DNA of 64,000 bases. Origin: Paludibacteraceae bacterium (GTDB taxonomy: Bacteria; Bacteroidota; Bacteroidia; Bacteroidales; Paludibacteraceae). The stretch covers positions 1 to 64,000 of the forward strand of contig JAEEMG010000005.1 of assembly GCA_016283095.1 (NCBI GenBank), read 5' to 3'. A program made the position numbers and the translations under genes. Below, in pieces: positions 61,893 to 64,000 of the stretch (positions are counted from its first letter, which is position 1; each line of letters opens with the position of its first letter). The notes under the pieces are model-generated. The model made no database searches. It was not told where the DNA came from and saw only the letters and a program-made list of their open reading frames with translations.

Positions 61893-63353
61893 CTATTTTA
61901 TGATCTTCATCATCATTCCTCCATTTATCGTGATGAAATAAACACCTGTTGACAAATTATGTAGACTTAACTCTCTTTTGCATCCACCTATTTCGTCCAC
62001 CATACAACAGATACCACGTGAATCATAGATCTCCACCGTCATCATTTGCTGCTCTTCCCCACTCCATATAAGTCTATTATCGACAAAAAGGATAGGATCC
62101 TCTTTATTGATGTCATTAACAGCGGTGATTTCCTCTCCTGGTTGGAAAATTCTCCAAAGTGCGGATTTATCATCTGGCAACGGTGCCTGGAAAACAGTAC
62201 CGTCTTCACCGACCTGAAGATACTTATCACTATGTCGAGCCATCATCGTCACCACATTCGACGAATAATTCGCCTGTTTTTCAAAAGCAAACTGCTGGTG
62301 TCCGCCACCATTCCAGTTCCAAATTCCAGCTCTTGCACCGTCATCTCTGCTTTCACCTGCGATCTCAAGCACTTTTCCTGCTATATTCAGACGGAATGTT
62401 CCGCTATACTGCTCAAACAGATTAATCCAAGCGTCATCGCTGTTGCAATCCACCAAACTCAATTCGCCAGTGACACCACTCATACATTTCCCCTCACTCA
62501 CCGACATCACCTTGACCTGATCCGAATGAATCATTTCACTCGCATTTTTCTTCCACACTCTCACCCAATCACACTCCAAGTAAGCCGGATCTGAATTTGT
62601 GATCTGAATATTGTCTCCAGCCCAACCGCCTACCGCAAGATTGATGATGATGTAATTGCCGCTCAACTGACTTATCTCTGTAGGACGATTATAAGTGGCG
62701 ATAACCTTATCGTCGAAATAAAACTTCAAATATGAATTCGTCCACTCAAGTCCATAAGTGTGAAAATCCGCACTTTTGTCCGGACCTGTGTGTGTGCCAC
62801 CAAACGAAGCTTCATGATCCCAAGCCGAACCATGCGACGCATACCAATCGGTTTTTGTATAATGAAGATAATAATGGTGGAGATTACGCTCGTGAGGCAC
62901 CTCAAAGATATCTATTTCTGGTGGCCAACCATCCTGCAGAGTCCAGAACGCAGGCCATGTGCCAAGTTGCCATGGCATCTTGAAACGGCCCTCAATATAG
63001 CCTCCATTGACCTCAAAATGGCCACGAGTGTCGATTGCTCCAGATGTGTAATCCAAAGAATACGTATTGCCTCCATTTGAGCAAGTAGGAGGAGCATCAG
63101 GATGGCGACGCGATTCAGCCTTGATAATCAGTTTTCCATCCTTCACAGAGACATTTTCCTCCACACAATACGCACGATGATTATGTGTATGTCCCCAGTT
63201 ATACGTAGGATTCCACTTGCTCTTGTCGAGAGAATTTCCCTCAAACTCATCGTTGAACACCATTGTCCACCCAGCCGAAGATTCAGGCGGAGCGGCATAA
63301 GAAGCAGTAAAAAGTGAAAATGCAACCAACGCTGCTGAAATGTTAGATTTCAT
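61893..63353 (-). CDS. Secreted GH16 beta-glucanase with ricin-type lectin domain
   Basis: 486 aa. Signal peptide MKSNISAALVAFSLFTASYA. The GH16 jelly-roll (about 22-270) has the catalytic signature EIDIFE (Glu146 nucleophile, Asp148, Glu151 acid/base) in DGWPPEIDIFEVPHE, plus WNPTYNWGHTHNHRAYC and YGLEWTNSYLKFYFDD. A beta-trefoil ricin-B-like domain follows (about 275-400, LSLVDCNSDDAWINLFEQ, VLEIAGESRDDGARAGIWNWNGGGHQQF with Q-x-F/W motifs). The end (MTVEIYDSRGICCMVDEIGG ... GVYFITINGGMMMKIIK) is T9SS-like. Likely substrates are laminarin or mixed-linkage beta-glucan; specificity is not readable. Confidence 0.92.
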   Translation of the reverse strand: MKSNISAALVAFSLFTASYAAPPESSAGWTMVFNDEFEGNSLDKSKWNPTYNWGHTHNHRAYCVEENVSVKDGKLIIKAESRRHPDAPPTCSNGGNTYSLDYTSGAIDTRGHFEVNGGYIEGRFKMPWQLGTWPAFWTLQDGWPPEIDIFEVPHERNLHHYYLHYTKTDWYASHGSAWDHEASFGGTHTGPDKSADFHTYGLEWTNSYLKFYFDDKVIATYNRPTEISQLSGNYIIINLAVGGWAGDNIQITNSDPAYLECDWVRVWKKNASEMIHSDQVKVMSVSEGKCMSGVTGELSLVDCNSDDAWINLFEQYSGTFRLNIAGKVLEIAGESRDDGARAGIWNWNGGGHQQFAFEKQANYSSNVVTMMARHSDKYLQVGEDGTVFQAPLPDDKSALWRIFQPGEEITAVNDINKEDPILFVDNRLIWSGEEQQMMTVEIYDSRGICCMVDEIGGCKRELSLHNLSTGVYFITINGGMMMKIIK

Positions 63354-63701
63354 AATTTATGTTTTAATAGAGTCTATTTTATTACTTTTTCATATCGTTA
63401 AAGCACATCATTTGGGCGAACTGACCTGCATCATAATCGCATTTTCATCACTAAAAGTCAGTTTTCAAACTAATTCTGTGTTTTTTCTGGCTCTAAAATA
63501 GAGATAAAAAAAATATGAACATCAATAAATGTAAAGAAAGTGCTTAAAATAAGGTGTCAACACCTATAAAATGAATAAGAAGCGACATTTTTCTGTGATT
63601 TTCACACCTAGATTCGATATCAAAAACGATTAAATCGGACTCTTGAATCAACATCAATAACCAGCATCTCTCGAAAACTTAAAATATTGTTGAAAAGTCA
63701 G

Positions 63702-63752
63702 TTCAAAACTTGAAGCAAAACCGACCCAAAAGTTTCAAACTTGAAGCAAAAC
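63702..63752. repeat. Pair of 19-20-bp direct repeats
   Basis: TTCAAAACTTGAAGCAAAAC (63702-63721) and TTCAAACTTGAAGCAAAAC (63734-63752) are separated by 12 bp. They lie about 100 bp upstream of the outward promoter, so they may be regulator-binding sites. Confidence 0.55.
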
Positions 63753-63846
63753 AGGCAAAATAGTTACAATTTTACTTTAATGTCAAAAAACATAATTTTA
63801 TTTAAAAAAATCTCCCAAAACGCTTGCATATATGTGTTATAAAGCA

Positions 63847-63854
63847 TAATTTTG
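63847..63854 (+). promoter_or_regulatory. Promoter reading out of the right edge
   Basis: TAATTTTG matches TAnnTTTG. A CTTG about 19-20 nt upstream (near 63823) is a fair -33 box. Predicted start near 63860. Confidence 0.55.
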
Positions 63855-63893
63855 CATCGTCAAAAAGAAAAAAACGACTTAAAAATATAAACG

Positions 63894-63953
63894 ATGGTAC
63901 TAATTAATATTTTGTTGACTAAGCTTTACAAAAAGTACGCTCCAAAGTTCTAA
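63894..63953 (+). CDS. Possible 19-residue leader peptide
   Basis: Short frame MVLINILLTKLYKKYAPKF directly after the predicted transcription start at the right edge. It could be a regulatory upstream ORF of whatever gene lies outside the window, or chance. Confidence 0.2.
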   Translation: MVLINILLTKLYKKYAPKF

Positions 63954-64000
63954 TTTGGTTTGGTTATTAAAACAGAGCAGTGACGCACCCAAGAAATTGG

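Larger units (their letters stand above)
63354..64000. other. Gene-free right end with repeats and an outward promoter
   Basis: No gene to the right edge apart from a possible leader peptide. Two copies of a 19-20-bp word ending AACTTGAAGCAAAAC occur at 63702-63721 and 63734-63752. A promoter at 63847-63854 reads out of the window. Confidence 0.5.

Overview
This is a Bacteroidota chromosome segment, most likely order Bacteroidales and Prevotella-like (inference). The evidence is AT-rich DNA with almost no Shine-Dalgarno sites, and many starts preceded by the Bacteroidota sigma -7 box TAnnTTTG, sometimes with a TTTG -33 box 18-20 nt away. Further evidence is a pyrophosphate-dependent phosphofructokinase, several Bacteroidota-only DUF families, and secreted proteins ending in short type IX secretion (T9SS)-like C-terminal tails. 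I see no rRNA or tRNA gene, CRISPR array, intact IS element or SusC/SusD pair.

Layout. 0-3.5 kb: 5' part of PEP carboxykinase, a small membrane protein and transketolase. 3.6-6.4 kb: a tandem pair of duplicated secreted proteins and a PAP2 phosphatase fused to a barrel-like domain. 6.6-10.4 kb: a six-gene minus-strand operon (DUF4199, GT2 glycosyltransferase, DUF7935, nitroreductase, DUF6452, DUF6048). 10.5-14.1 kb: a nucleoid-associated protein, a lipoprotein gene broken by an in-frame TGA, a 1.2-kb gene-free stretch with a candidate RNA gene, and a small secreted protein. 14.3-17.3 kb: a TPR protein, ribH, a degenerate cation-efflux-like protein, a Fur-family regulator and a TRIC channel. 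17.4-22.4 kb: pheT, yebC and PPi-PFK, co-directional and closed by a strong terminator. 22.7-30.6 kb: orphan secreted proteins, a DUF5723 outer-membrane protein, a DUF4874/DUF4832 protein, and an accessory patch with a HigA-like fragment, a PIN toxin-antitoxin pair and two paralogous membrane proteins. 30.7-33 kb: pyrK-pyrD and a small anchored protein. 33-37 kb: a GH5 endoglucanase, a GNAT/small-partner pair and a lipoprotein. 37.5-48.1 kb: a solitary DNA methyltransferase, PBP1C, a giant alpha-2-macroglobulin lipoprotein and a DUF4015 lipoprotein.

48.6-53.8 kb is the most unusual part. It is a compact minus-strand cassette encoding an Hsp70-like ATPase fused to TPRs, a small UvrD-like helicase and an unrecognised 404-aa protein. 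The cassette is preceded by a roughly 300-nt structured RNA with its own consensus promoter and intrinsic terminator. The terminator ends about 30 nt before the Hsp70 start, so the RNA is either a stand-alone ncRNA or an attenuated leader. I do not recognise this combination as a named system; a defence or stress role is only a hypothesis.

54-63.4 kb is a group of exported proteins: a T9SS-tailed protein, pectinesterase, M6 metalloprotease, an outer-membrane barrel with a Pro-rich linker, and a GH16 beta-glucanase with a lectin domain. With the GH5 enzyme they suggest a plant-polysaccharide degrader that secretes enzymes by T9SS. The right end holds a consensus promoter pointing out of the window.
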